From contig NZ_BMSY01000010.1 in assembly GCF_014649395.1 (NCBI RefSeq), positions 1-64,000 on the forward strand: a stretch of 64,000 nt of DNA, in the 5' to 3' direction. The notes under the pieces were generated by a model, which was not told the origin of the DNA, made no database searches, and worked only from the letters and a program-made list of their open reading frames with translations. The translations under genes were made by a program, and so were the position numbers. This stretch comes from Streptomyces aureoverticillatus (lineage in GTDB: Bacteria; Actinomycetota; Actinomycetes; Streptomycetales; Streptomycetaceae). This document shows positions 53,029 to 62,141 of this stretch, one piece after another. The stretch's first letter is position 1. Every line of letters begins with the position of its first letter.

Positions 53029-53587
53029 CCGCCGCCTCGGTTCTCCCACCCGCCCACCTGGCACTGTGGGCCGCAGGGTGGCCCGGGGGCCGGAGCCGGG
53101 TGATCGCCTCCGTTGGCACCGTGAGGTGGTCGCTGTCCTCCGTCGTGCTTCGTCCGCCGCTGGTCGGGTGGTGCGCCGCGCTGCGCGCGGCGGTTTCTCC
53201 CACCCGCCCACCCGACACTCTGGGCCGCGGGGCGGGCCGGGGACCGGTGCCCGGTGGACGGGTCCGCTGGCGCCGCGCGGTGGTCTTCCCACCCACCCGG
53301 CGCACCGGGCCCACCCACCCCAGGAAGGCGCACCCAGCCCCCTCGGCAGTGCGGTGGGTCCGACAGTCACGGGTGGGTGGGTGGGAGAACGCCACCGCGC
53401 AGCGGTGGCGGGGGTTGCCGCGGCGGGGCGCGAAGCCCGGCGGCAACCGGCACGGCTTTCGGGGTGCGAGCCCCGATCAAGGCGCCCCCGCCAGAAGTAA
53501 GCTGGGAACCCGACTCGGTCGACACGGCCGTGCGGGCAGGTCGGGTACGTGGATACGTCGGGGTATGTCGCGAAGGAGCGGTTACGG
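53029..53587. repeat. Non-coding region with diverged direct repeats and hairpins
   Basis: A segment of about 53 bp starting at 53038 (TTCTCCCACCCGCCCACC... GTGGGCCGC) recurs at 53189 (TTTCTCCCACCCGCCCACCC... CTGGGCCGC); a shorter form lies at 53282 and an inverted one (GGTGGGTGGGTGGGAGAA) near 53379-53396. Hairpins GCCACCGC-GCA-GCGGTGGC and GGTTGCCG...CGGCAACC follow at about 53391-53442. No credible protein frame is seen. It may be decayed mobile or REP-type sequence. Confidence 0.6.
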
Positions 53588-54364
53588 GTGAGTGCGTCGG
53601 GCACGGCCGCAGCGGGACAGGTCGAGCACATGCTGCGCCAGGTGACCCCCGGTCGCTATGACGCGTACGAGGCGCTCCTGCACGCCCTCGCCGACGGCCG
53701 CGTCTGGATGCTGCTCTGGCACGGCCAGGCCGGCTCCCCCGACGCGCAGTACGGAAACATGGAGGTCGACGGCCTCGGCTACGCCCCCTGTGTGACCTCC
53801 GCCCAGGAGCTCTCGGCCAGCGGCTGGAACCGCGGGTACGAAGTGATCGGCGGCGCCGACGCGGCCCGCGCGCTGTACCCCGACCACTACGGCCTGTGGC
53901 TCAACCCGCACGCCCCGGGCGGCGGCGTCGGCGTCCCCTGGCTGGACCTGCGCCGCATCGCGAGCGGCCTCGACCTGCAACCGGCGGGGCCGCTGCGGCT
54001 GACCGACCCGGCCATCGAACTCCCCCAGTTCTACGCCCTGTTGACGCAGAACGCGCACCGCACCCCGGCGGTCCGCTCGCTCCGCCGCGCCTGGGTGCAG
54101 CCCGCCCTCGGCGCTCCGTACCTGGCCATCGGCCTGGACGTGTACGACACCTCGCCCGGGGCGGTCGACACGGTCCGCGCGATGATGCAGCAGTCCATCG
54201 GTGCCGTCCCCGAGGGCCTGCCGGTCTCCACCGTCGCGATGTCCGACCCGCACGACCCGGTGGCGATGTGGCTGCGCGCCAACGCCCGCCCGTTCTACGA
54301 CCGCGACCCGCAGGCTGCCCCGGCCCCCGTCGCGGGCGGATACGGCTATCCCGCGCCGTACTGA
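53588..54364 (+). CDS. SseB C-terminal-domain protein, second SseB-related gene
   Basis: A 258-residue cytoplasmic protein related in layout to the preceding SseB gene. The first half reads GQVEHMLRQVTPGRYDAYEALLHALADGRVWMLLWHGQAGSP, then YAPCVTSAQELSASGW, and the C-terminal part repeats the SseB pattern (APYLAIGLDVYDTSPGAVDTVRAMMQQSIGAVPEGLPVSTVAMSDPHDPVAMWLRANARPFYD). A short Ala/Pro/Gly/Tyr tail ends it. GTG at 53588 is chosen because AAGGAG lies 9 nt upstream; a longer frame has no ribosome site. Two adjacent SseB genes next to serine/glycine genes suggest a shared role. Confidence 0.87.
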   Translation: MSASGTAAAGQVEHMLRQVTPGRYDAYEALLHALADGRVWMLLWHGQAGSPDAQYGNMEVDGLGYAPCVTSAQELSASGWNRGYEVIGGADAARALYPDHYGLWLNPHAPGGGVGVPWLDLRRIASGLDLQPAGPLRLTDPAIELPQFYALLTQNAHRTPAVRSLRRAWVQPALGAPYLAIGLDVYDTSPGAVDTVRAMMQQSIGAVPEGLPVSTVAMSDPHDPVAMWLRANARPFYDRDPQAAPAPVAGGYGYPAPY

Positions 54365-54757
54365 CGGAAACTCCCGCAAAACCCCCGAAATACCCACCAC
54401 GGCGATCCGGACATCACTCGGTCGCCGTCCGAAAATCGCCCCTCGCCACCGGCCTGATCAGCGCCGACGTGCGCGATGTCCGCTAACGGGGCGGGAGTGA
54501 CGGTATGGGTGCCGGTGGCGCCTTGGACCCCAACTGCCCCGTGTTCGCCCGGCGTTCAGCCTCGTCCGGATAACGGAACACCTCGATCAGCATCACGGTT
54601 GCGCATCCATTCCCCGACAAGTCTGGTAACAGATCACGACCCCGTTGAAGACTCCCGCTCACAAGGGGCCTTCGCCCCTGTGTACGACGGACTGATCACG
54701 TCGCTACAGCGGCAAGTGCGGGCCGGTCACCGCCGGTTGAGAGGGGTCCCTGCCACG
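54365..54757. other. Intergenic region upstream of the oligopeptide transporter operon
   Basis: No gene is seen. It has a 6-bp hairpin AGGGGC-CTTC-GCCCCT near 54664-54680 and AT-richer pockets (GGTAACAGATCACG, CCGCTAACGG) that could be -10 regions. The operon promoter should lie here, giving a long untranslated leader of up to about 150 nt. Confidence 0.45.
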
Positions 54758-55762
54758 ATGACGGCGCCATTGCATGACACACCTGCGGACGCGAAACCCA
54801 CCGAGGACGTCGCTCCCGCAGCCGGTGCAGGGGTGAAGAAGGTCGAGGGGCGGTCCCTCAAGCAGATCGCCTGGAACCGGCTGAAGCGGGACAAGGTCGC
54901 GCTGGCCGGTGGCATCACCGTGCTGGTCCTGGTCCTGGTGGCCGTCTTCGCGCCCCTGATCGTGAGTGTCCTCGGGCACCCGCCGAACGACTTCCACCAG
55001 GACAAGCTCGACCCGCTGACGAACCTGCCCACGGGCTCGCTCGGCGGCGTGAGCGGCGACTTCCTGTTCGGCGTCGAGCCGAACAAGGGCCGCGACGTGT
55101 TCAGCCGGATCGTCTACGGCGCACGCATCTCGCTGCTCGTGGCGTTCCTGGCCGCCATCGTCGCCGTGGTCCTCGGCACGCTCTTCGGGATCATCGCCGG
55201 CTACTTCGGCGGCTGGGTGGACGCCCTGATCAGCCGCGTGATGGACGTGCTGCTCTCCTTCCCGCAGCTGCTCTTCATCATCTCCCTGATCTCGGTGCTC
55301 CCCGACGACCTGATGGGTCTGGAAGGGACGAGCGTGCGCGTCGCGATCCTCGTCCTTGTGATCGGCTTCTTCGGCTGGCCGTACATCGGACGCATCGTGC
55401 GCGGCCAGACGCTCTCGCTCCGCGAGCGCGAGTACGTCGAGGCGGCCAAGAGCCTCGGCGGCGGCCGGCGCCACATCCTCTTCCGCGAGCTGCTGCCGAA
55501 CCTGGTCGCCCCCATCACCGTCTACGCGACGCTGATGATCCCGACGAACATCCTCACGGAGGCCGCTCTCAGCTTCCTCGGCGCGGGCGTCAAGCCGCCG
55601 ACCGCCTCCTGGGGAGGCATGCTGCGCGACGCCCTCGAAACGTACGAGCACGACCCGATGTTCATGGTCTTCCCGGGCGTGACGATCTTCGTCACGGTGC
55701 TCGCCTTCAACCTCTTCGGGGACGGTCTGCGCGACGCGCTCGACCCCAAGGGAACCCGCTAG
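54758..55762 (+). CDS. Oligopeptide/dipeptide ABC transporter permease (OppC/DppC type)
   Basis: A 334-residue inner-membrane permease and first gene of a five-gene uptake operon. After a hydrophilic N-terminus it has the OppC N-terminal helix (VALAGGITVLVLVLVAVFAPLI), the LFGVEPNKGRDVFSRIVYGARISLLV block and the EAA loop REREYVEAAKSLGGGRRHILFRELLPNLVAPI. The remaining helices end in LAFNLFGDGLRDALDPK, the standard C-terminus. The ATG at 54758 has GAGAGGGG about 12 nt upstream. In many operons OppB precedes OppC; here OppC comes first and the binding protein sits between the two. Confidence 0.93.
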   Translation: MTAPLHDTPADAKPTEDVAPAAGAGVKKVEGRSLKQIAWNRLKRDKVALAGGITVLVLVLVAVFAPLIVSVLGHPPNDFHQDKLDPLTNLPTGSLGGVSGDFLFGVEPNKGRDVFSRIVYGARISLLVAFLAAIVAVVLGTLFGIIAGYFGGWVDALISRVMDVLLSFPQLLFIISLISVLPDDLMGLEGTSVRVAILVLVIGFFGWPYIGRIVRGQTLSLREREYVEAAKSLGGGRRHILFRELLPNLVAPITVYATLMIPTNILTEAALSFLGAGVKPPTASWGGMLRDALETYEHDPMFMVFPGVTIFVTVLAFNLFGDGLRDALDPKGTR

Positions 55763-55861
55763 CAGTCCAACTGACTTGCCCCTGCCGCTGGTCAGGTGGC
55801 TCATTCCATGGTTCTCGGCAGCGATAGGCCAGGGACCGCGAATCTCGGAGGTTGCGAGAAA

Positions 55862-57634
55862 ATGCCCAGAGTTTCCCCGAAACGACGGCTGACCGCTGGT
55901 GCGGCCCTCGTCGTCGCGGCACTGGTCACCACCACGGCGTGCGGCGGTGGCGACGATGACAACGGCGGCGGGAAGGGCGCGGGTTACAACGCCGCCCTGA
56001 ACAAGGTCGCCAACCCGTCCAAGAAGGCCGGCGGCACGCTGCGCATGGTCGGCAAGCAGGACCTCGACTCGGCCGACCCGCAGCGCGCCTACTACGGCAT
56101 GTCCTGGGACTTCATGCGGTTCTACACCCGGCAGCTGGTGTCGTACGACACCAAGCCGGGCAAGGCCGGCACCAAGCTGGTCCCGGACCTCGCCGAGTCC
56201 ACCGCGAAGATCTCGAAGGACGGCAAGACCTACACGTACAAGCTGCGTGACGGCGTCACCTGGGAGGACGGCTCGCCGCTGACCTCCAAGGACGTCAAGT
56301 ACGGCATCGAGCGCCTGTGGGCGACCGACACCATCACCGGTGGCCCGGGCTACATCCGCCAGACGCTCGACCCCAAGGGCGAGTACAAGGGCCCGTACAA
56401 GGACACGTCCAAGGACAAGCTGGGTCTGAAGGCGATCGAGACGCCCGACGACAAGACCATCATCTTCAAACTGCCCAAGCGCAACGGTGACTTCGAGCAG
56501 TTCCTGGCGATGCCGGCCGGCTCCCCGGTGAAGGCGGCCAAGGACACCAAGGCCAAGTACACCTCGCGGCCGTTCTCCGCGGGCCCGTACAAGTTCCAGT
56601 CGTACAAGCCCGGCAAGAAGATCGTCCTGGTCCGCAACGACAAGTGGAAGAAGGACTCGGACCCGATCCGCCCGGCCCTGCCGGACAAGATCGACGTGAC
56701 GATCTCCGCCAACCTGGAGGAGAACGACAAGCGCCTGATGGACGGCGACTACGACGTCGACCTCAACGGCACCGGCATGACCCAGTCCGGCCGTGTCACC
56801 GCCGTGCAGAAGCACAAGGCGAACGTCGACAACATGCACACGTCCTTCGTGCGCTATGTCGCGCTGATCCACACGGCCAAGCCGTTCGACAACGTGCACT
56901 GCCGCAAGGCCGTCTTCTACGGCACGGACTTCGCGGGCCTGCAGCAGACCCGCGGCGGCAAGCTCGCGGCCGGTGACATCGCCAACAGCACCCTGCCGAA
57001 GGCCGTCCCGGGCTCCAGCGACTACGACCCGTACGGAGTCCTGGAGCGCAAGGGCAAGCCGGACGTCGCCAAGGCCAAGGACGAGCTGAAGAAGTGCGGC
57101 AAGCCGGGCGGCTTCAGCGCCAAGATCACCGCCCGCAACAACAACCCGGGTGAGGTCGACACCGCCGAGGCCCTGCAGGCCCAGCTCAAGAAGGTCGGCA
57201 TCGACGTCTCCGTCGAGCAGCTGGACGGCGCCGACTCCGCCAGCATCACCGGCTCGCCGTCCGTGGTGAAGAAGCGCGGCTACAGCATGCAGATGAGCGG
57301 CTGGGGCCCGGACTTCCCGACCGGCCAGGGCTACGCGCAGCCGCTGTTCGACAGCCGCTTCCTCGTCGAGAACGGCAACTACAACGAGTCCCAGATCAAG
57401 GACAAGAAGATCGACGCCATGTTCGACGAGGCGATCGCCCAGACCGACCTGAACAAGGCCGCGGAGATCTACAAGAAGATCGACAAGCGCATCCTCGACC
57501 AGGCCGACTGGATGCCGTTCCTGTACGAGAAGAACATCACCTGGCGCGGCGAGCGGCTGACGAACGCCTACATGTCCGACGCCTACAACGGCCGGTACGA
57601 CTACGTCTCGCTCGGCGTCAACGACAAGAAGTAA
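55862..57634 (+). CDS. Oligopeptide ABC transporter substrate-binding lipoprotein
   Basis: A 590-residue family-5 solute-binding protein. The signal peptide ends in lipobox TTAC (about residue 24) and a Gly/Asp-rich linker. Typical blocks are GGTLRMVGKQDLDSADPQRAYYG, YKLRDGVTWEDGSPLTSKDVKYGIERL, FSAGPYKFQSYKPGKKIVLVRN and WGPDFPTGQGYAQPLF. The ATG follows GGAGG by about 10 nt; upstream in-frame ATGs lack the basic n-region. It delivers peptides to the OppB/OppC channel. A large hairpin follows its stop and probably stabilises the 5' part of the mRNA so this subunit is made in excess. Confidence 0.94.
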   Translation: MPRVSPKRRLTAGAALVVAALVTTTACGGGDDDNGGGKGAGYNAALNKVANPSKKAGGTLRMVGKQDLDSADPQRAYYGMSWDFMRFYTRQLVSYDTKPGKAGTKLVPDLAESTAKISKDGKTYTYKLRDGVTWEDGSPLTSKDVKYGIERLWATDTITGGPGYIRQTLDPKGEYKGPYKDTSKDKLGLKAIETPDDKTIIFKLPKRNGDFEQFLAMPAGSPVKAAKDTKAKYTSRPFSAGPYKFQSYKPGKKIVLVRNDKWKKDSDPIRPALPDKIDVTISANLEENDKRLMDGDYDVDLNGTGMTQSGRVTAVQKHKANVDNMHTSFVRYVALIHTAKPFDNVHCRKAVFYGTDFAGLQQTRGGKLAAGDIANSTLPKAVPGSSDYDPYGVLERKGKPDVAKAKDELKKCGKPGGFSAKITARNNNPGEVDTAEALQAQLKKVGIDVSVEQLDGADSASITGSPSVVKKRGYSMQMSGWGPDFPTGQGYAQPLFDSRFLVENGNYNESQIKDKKIDAMFDEAIAQTDLNKAAEIYKKIDKRILDQADWMPFLYEKNITWRGERLTNAYMSDAYNGRYDYVSLGVNDKK

Positions 57635-57743
57635 CGCCGGACAGCCGCCGCGGCGGGCGTGAATCCCGCCGCGGCGACCGTACTCGACCGACCGTCACAC
57701 CGCCGCCGAATCCCGCCAGTCCGAAGGGCAGGTGATGGCCCCG

Positions 57744-57786
57744 GGCGGTGGCCGGGTCCCCTCACAAGGGGGACCGGGCCACCGCC
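57744..57786 (+). other. Intra-operon hairpin between binding protein and permease genes
   Basis: GGCGGTGGCC plus GGTCCCC pair with GGGGACC plus GGCCACCGCC around a TCACAAG loop, with one mismatch. It lies 110 bp past the binding-protein stop and covers an ATG at 57748, which makes that start unlikely. Probable role: mRNA stabiliser or partial terminator setting subunit ratios. Confidence 0.65.
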
Positions 57787-57798
57787 GGGCCGCGCACA

Positions 57799-58800
57799 GT
57801 GCTTGCTTATCTCATCCGGCGCCTGATCGCCGTCATCATCATGGTGCTGGTCGTACTGCTCGCGACCTTCACCGTCTTCTACATGCTGCCCAAGTGGGCG
57901 GGACAGGACATCGCCGTCCTCTTCGCCGGCAAGCAGGCCGGAGCCGAGCAGCTCGAGGGCATCCGGACCAAACTCGGCCTCGACGACCCGCTGATCATCC
58001 AGTTCTGGGACTTCATCAAGGGCATCCCGATGGGCCGGGACTACGCCAACGGCAGCGACGTCACGCACTGCCCGGCGCCCTGCTTCGGCTACTCCTTCCG
58101 TACCGAGGCGCCCGTCTGGGAGACCCTCAAGGACGCCCTGCCCGTCACCGGCGCGCTCGCCGCCGGAGCCTGTGTGCTGTGGCTGGGCGCCGGTGTTCTC
58201 ACCGGTGTGGTCTCCGCGCTCAAGCGCGGCACCATCTGGGACCGCGCCGCCATGACCACCGCCCTCGGCGGCGTCTCGCTCCCCGTCTTCTTCACCGGCA
58301 TGATCGCGATGGGCATCTTCGTCCACAACCTGGGCTGGGTGGAGATCGCCGACAGCCTCAGTACGGACGACTCCATCGACGTCTGGTTCCAGACGCTGAT
58401 CCTGCCGTGGATCGTGCTCGCCTTCCTGAACGCCGCGATGTACGCCCGCCTCACCCGCGCCACCATGCTGGAAGTGCTCGGCGAGGACTACATCCGCACC
58501 GCGCGCGCCAAGGGCCTCGGCGAGCCCGCCGTCATCCGCAGACACGCGCTGCGCTCCGCGATGACGCCGATCCTCACCGTCTTCGGACTCGACCTCGGCG
58601 TGCTCATGGGCGGCGCCGTGCTCACCGAGTCCACCTTCAACCTTCCGGGCCTCGGCCTCGAAGCGGTCAGGGCCATCAGCAGCAAGGACCTGCCCGTGAT
58701 CCTCGGCGTCACCCTGTGCGCGGCCCTCGCGATCGCCGTCGCCAACCTCGTCGTGGACCTTCTGTACGCCGTCATCGACCCGCGAGTGAGGCTGGGATGA
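57799..58800 (+). CDS. Oligopeptide/dipeptide ABC transporter permease (OppB/DppB type)
   Basis: A 333-residue inner-membrane permease. The N-terminal helix YLIRRLIAVIIMVLVVLLATFTVFYMLP is the OppB signature. Then LGLDDPLIIQFWDFIKGIPMG, the EAA loop LGEDYIRTARAKGLGEPAVIRRHALRSAMTPI and the C-terminal VDLLYAVIDPRVRLG. A loop of about 20 residues with two close Cys (HCPAPCFG) near residue 95 faces outward and could be bridged. GTG at 57799 is preferred to ATG 57748, which lies in a hairpin. The next gene overlaps its stop (ATGA). Confidence 0.92.
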   Translation: MLAYLIRRLIAVIIMVLVVLLATFTVFYMLPKWAGQDIAVLFAGKQAGAEQLEGIRTKLGLDDPLIIQFWDFIKGIPMGRDYANGSDVTHCPAPCFGYSFRTEAPVWETLKDALPVTGALAAGACVLWLGAGVLTGVVSALKRGTIWDRAAMTTALGGVSLPVFFTGMIAMGIFVHNLGWVEIADSLSTDDSIDVWFQTLILPWIVLAFLNAAMYARLTRATMLEVLGEDYIRTARAKGLGEPAVIRRHALRSAMTPILTVFGLDLGVLMGGAVLTESTFNLPGLGLEAVRAISSKDLPVILGVTLCAALAIAVANLVVDLLYAVIDPRVRLG

Positions 58801-59930
58801 CCGAACTGTCCAAGAGCGGAGCCGCTCCCGAGAGCACCTCCGTCTCCAAGCCCGGGGCAGCCGTCGGCGAAGTGGTCTCCGGCTCGCCCGCCCCCACCGC
58901 CTTCCTCGAGGTGCGCGACCTCAAGGTGCACTTCCCGACCGACGACGGCCTGGTCAAGTCCGTCGACGGGCTCTCCTTCAAGCTGGAGAAGGGCCGCACC
59001 CTCGGCATCGTCGGCGAGTCCGGCTCCGGCAAGTCGGTGACCTCGCTCGGCATCCTCGGTCTGCACACGGCCGGGCAGTACGGCCGCCGCAAGGCGCAGC
59101 TCTCCGGCGAGATCTGGCTGAACGGCACCGAACTGCTCAGTGCCCCCGCGGACGAGGTGCGCAAGCTGCGCGGCCGCGAGATGGCGATGATCTTCCAGGA
59201 CCCGCTGTCCGCGCTGCACCCGTACTACTCCATCGGCAAGCAGATCACCGAGGCGTACCGGGTCCACCACGACGTCGACAAGAAGGTCGCGCGCAAGCGC
59301 GCCATCGACATGCTCGACCGGGTGGGCATCCCGCAGCCGGACAAGCGTGTCGACGCCTACCCGCACGAGTTCTCCGGCGGCATGCGCCAGCGCGCGATGA
59401 TCGCCATGGCGCTCGTGAACAACCCGGAGCTGCTGATCGCGGACGAGCCGACGACGGCGCTCGACGTGACGGTCCAGGCCCAGATCCTGGACCTGATCAG
59501 AGACCTCCAGAAGGAGTTCGGCTCCGCGGTCATCATGATCACCCACGACCTGGGCGTGGTGGCCGAGATGGCCGACGACCTGCTCGTGATGTACGGCGGC
59601 CGGTGCGTCGAGCGCGGCTCCGCGCAGCAGGTGTTCTACGAGCCCCAGCACCCCTACACCTGGGGCCTGCTCGGCTCGATGCCGCGCATCGACCGCGAGG
59701 AGACCGAGCGCCTCGTGCCGGTCAAGGGCTCCCCGCCCAGCCTCATCAACCTGCCGAGCGGCTGCGCCTTCAACCCGCGCTGTCCGTACGCCGACGTGCC
59801 CAAGGACCAGATCACCCGCACCGAGCGTCCCGAGCTGCGCGAGGTCGGCTCCGGGCACTTCTCGGCCTGCCACATGTCGCGCGAGGAGCGCACCAAGATC
59901 TGGACCGAAGAGATTGCGCCGAAGCTGTGA
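58797..59930 (+). CDS. Oligopeptide ABC transporter ATP-binding protein (OppD/DppD type)
   Basis: A 377-residue ATPase. An N-terminal tail of about 35 residues precedes FLEVRDLKVHFPTDDGLVKSVDG. Walker A GESGSGKS, Q-loop IFQDPLSALHPYYSIG, signature FSGGMRQRAMIAMAL, Walker B LLIADEPTTALDVT and H-loop ITHDLGVVAE are intact. The C-terminal oligopeptide domain has GCAFNPRCPYAD, part of the four-Cys motif that can carry an iron-sulfur cluster in this family, with a later Cys in SACHMSR. The start overlaps the OppB stop. Confidence 0.94.
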   Translation: MTELSKSGAAPESTSVSKPGAAVGEVVSGSPAPTAFLEVRDLKVHFPTDDGLVKSVDGLSFKLEKGRTLGIVGESGSGKSVTSLGILGLHTAGQYGRRKAQLSGEIWLNGTELLSAPADEVRKLRGREMAMIFQDPLSALHPYYSIGKQITEAYRVHHDVDKKVARKRAIDMLDRVGIPQPDKRVDAYPHEFSGGMRQRAMIAMALVNNPELLIADEPTTALDVTVQAQILDLIRDLQKEFGSAVIMITHDLGVVAEMADDLLVMYGGRCVERGSAQQVFYEPQHPYTWGLLGSMPRIDREETERLVPVKGSPPSLINLPSGCAFNPRCPYADVPKDQITRTERPELREVGSGHFSACHMSREERTKIWTEEIAPKL

Positions 59931-59941
59931 AGGACCAGGAC

Positions 59942-61399
59942 ATGACCCTCCCCCCGCAGGCGAAATCCGCCCCGGACGCCGAGCGGGACGTGCTGCTCAA
60001 GGTCGATGGCCTGGTGAAGCACTTCCCCATCAAGAAGGGGCTGCTGCAGCGGCAGGTCGCGGCCGTCCAGGCCGTGGACGGGCTGAGCTTCGACGTGCGC
60101 GCCGGTGAGACGCTCGGCGTCGTCGGCGAGTCCGGCTGCGGCAAGTCGACGATGGGCCGGCTCATCACCCGGCTGCTCGAACCGACCGGCGGGCGCGTGG
60201 AGTTCGAGGGCGTGGACATCACGCACCTGGGCACGGCGAAGATGCGGCCGCTGCGCCGCGACGTCCAGATGATCTTCCAGGACCCGTACTCCTCGCTGAA
60301 CCCGCGGCACACCATCGGCACCATCGTCGGCGCGCCCTTCAAGCTCCAGGGCGTCACCCCCGAGGGCGGCGTCAAGAAGACCGTGCAGGGGATGCTGGAG
60401 CGCGTCGGTCTCAGCCCCGAGCACTACAACCGCTATCCGCACGAGTTCTCCGGCGGCCAGCGCCAGCGCATCGGCATCGCGCGGGCGCTCGCCCTGCAGC
60501 CGAAGCTGGTCGTGGCGGACGAGCCGGTCTCGGCGCTCGACGTGTCCATCCAGGCCCAGGTGGTCAACCTCCTCGACGACCTCCAGGACGAGCTGGGCCT
60601 CACCTACGTGATCATCGCGCACGACCTGTCGGTCATCCGGCACGTGTCCGACCGCATCGCGGTGATGTACCTCGGCAAGATCGTCGAACTCGCGGACCGC
60701 AAGGACTTGTACGCCAAGCCCATGCACCCGTACACGAAGGCGCTGCTGTCCGCGGTGCCGGTGCCGGACCCGAAGCGGCGGGGCGTCAAGAGCGAGCGCA
60801 TCCTGCTGCGCGGCGACGTGCCCTCGCCGATCGACCCGCCGAGCGGGTGCCGGTTCCACACGCGCTGCTGGAAGGCGACGGAGATCTGCGCGGTCAAGGA
60901 GCCCCCGCTCCTGGCCCTCGAAACCGGCCACCAGGTGGCCTGCCACCACCCCGAGAACGCCACCGACCAGGCCCCCGAGGACACCAAGCTCCTCCAGGTG
61001 GCCAGGGAGGCGATCGATGTGGTGTCGGTGAGCACGGCGGCGGACGCGGTGGCCGCTGCGGAGGCGTCCGCCGAGGCGGAGACGCCTGCCGAGGCGGGGG
61101 AGTCCGCCGAGGCGGGGGCGCCCGCTGCCGCGGAGGGGAAGCCTGCTGCTGCCGCGGAGGAGTCCGCTGCCGCGGGGAAGAAGCCTGCTGCCGCGGAGGG
61201 GAAGCCCGCTGCTGCCGCGGAGGAGTCCGCTGCTGCGGAGGGGAAGCCTGCTGCCGCGGAGGAGTCCGCTGCTGCGGAGGGGAAGCCTGCCGCCGAGGCG
61301 GAGGAGCCCGCTGCCGCGGGGAAGAAGCCCGCTGCCGCGGGGGAGAAGCCGTCTGCCGGGCTGAAGAAGGAGTCGGGTACGGGCTCGTCTTCTGACTGA
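59942..61399 (+). CDS. Oligopeptide ABC transporter ATP-binding protein (OppF/DppF type) with long Ala/Glu/Lys-rich tail
   Basis: A 485-residue ATPase where the family is usually 320-360. The core has Walker A GESGCGKST, IFQDPYSSLNPRHTIG, signature FSGGQRQRIGIARAL, Walker B LVVADEPVSALDVS, AHDLSVIRH and the oligopeptide-domain Cys motif GCRFHTRCWKATEIC. From about residue 360 to the end the chain is low complexity, built from repeated AAAEGKP, AAAEESA and AAAGKKP units encoded by a DNA minisatellite. The tail may be dispensable or bind partners. It starts 11 nt after the OppD stop and ends the operon before a terminator. Confidence 0.93.
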   Translation: MTLPPQAKSAPDAERDVLLKVDGLVKHFPIKKGLLQRQVAAVQAVDGLSFDVRAGETLGVVGESGCGKSTMGRLITRLLEPTGGRVEFEGVDITHLGTAKMRPLRRDVQMIFQDPYSSLNPRHTIGTIVGAPFKLQGVTPEGGVKKTVQGMLERVGLSPEHYNRYPHEFSGGQRQRIGIARALALQPKLVVADEPVSALDVSIQAQVVNLLDDLQDELGLTYVIIAHDLSVIRHVSDRIAVMYLGKIVELADRKDLYAKPMHPYTKALLSAVPVPDPKRRGVKSERILLRGDVPSPIDPPSGCRFHTRCWKATEICAVKEPPLLALETGHQVACHHPENATDQAPEDTKLLQVAREAIDVVSVSTAADAVAAAEASAEAETPAEAGESAEAGAPAAAEGKPAAAAEESAAAGKKPAAAEGKPAAAAEESAAAEGKPAAAEESAAAEGKPAAEAEEPAAAGKKPAAAGEKPSAGLKKESGTGSSSD

Positions 61400-61412
61400 G
61401 CGTGCTCAGGTT

Positions 61413-61447
61413 GCCGGAGGCCGCCGCACCGCCGATCGGCCTCCGGC
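61413..61447 (+). terminator. Terminator of the oligopeptide transporter operon
   Basis: A perfect 10-bp stem GCCGGAGGCC / GGCCTCCGGC lies 13 nt past the oppF-type stop and runs into copy E of the dispersed repeat. Confidence 0.65.
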
Positions 61448-62130
61448 CTCGTCCTCAATCGCCGGACGGGCTATTTCCCCCCGCCCCCCGGCGCTCAGTC
61501 ACCGGGCGGGCGGACTCCCGTCGGCCCGCGCTCACGCGTGGGCCGGGCTGGCAACCCGTCTGCTCGTGCTGCTCCGTCGCTGGCCGGATGGATTACCCGC
61601 CCGCTCGCGCACAGTTGCCGTACGGGCTGGCGAACCGCCTGCTGGCGCCGCGTCGCTGACCGGGCGGGACACCCACCCGCCCGAGCACAGTTGCCGTACG
61701 GGCTGGCTACCCGTCTGCTCGTGCTCGGTCGCTGGCCCGGCGGGCTACCCAGTTGTCTGCCCTTGAACGCTGGCTGGGCGGGCTACCCGGCCACTCTGCG
61801 CACAGTTGCCGCATGGGCGGGCTGCTCGCCTGCTGGCGCTCGGTCGCCGGCCGGGCTGGATACCCGCCTGCCCTAGTCGCTGACCGGGCGGGACACCCAC
61901 CCGCCCGAGCACAGTTGCCGTACGGGCTGGCTACCCGTCTGCTCGTGCTCGGTCGCTGGCCCGGCGGGCTACCCAGTTGTCTGCCCTTGAACGCTGGCTG
62001 GGCGCGCTACTCGGCCACTCTGCGTACAGTTCCGCATGGGCGGGCCGGGCTGGATGCCCGCCCTAGTCGCTGGCTGGGCGGATTACCCGCCCGCTCGCGC
62101 ACAGTTGCCGCCCGGGCTGGCGACTCGCCT
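61448..62130. repeat. Repeat array derived from the REP-like element, with a 224-bp tandem duplication
   Basis: Copy E (CTCGTCCTCAATCGCCGGAC, then GGGCT) starts the array. It continues with many degenerate forms (GTCGCTGACCGGGCGGG, GTCGCTGGCCCGGCGGGCTA, CGCTGGCTGGGCGGGCTACC) alternating with CACAGTTGCCGTACGGGCTG. A 224-bp unit at 61652-61875 is repeated at 61876-62072 with a deletion of about 30 bp. Frames through it encode only low-complexity peptides without start signals, so I take it as non-coding. Confidence 0.7.
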
Positions 62131-62141
62131 GCTCGCGCTTA

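Noticed and set aside
61448..62130. CRISPR array
   Set aside because: Repeats vary in length and sequence, spacers are themselves repeated, and there are no cas genes.
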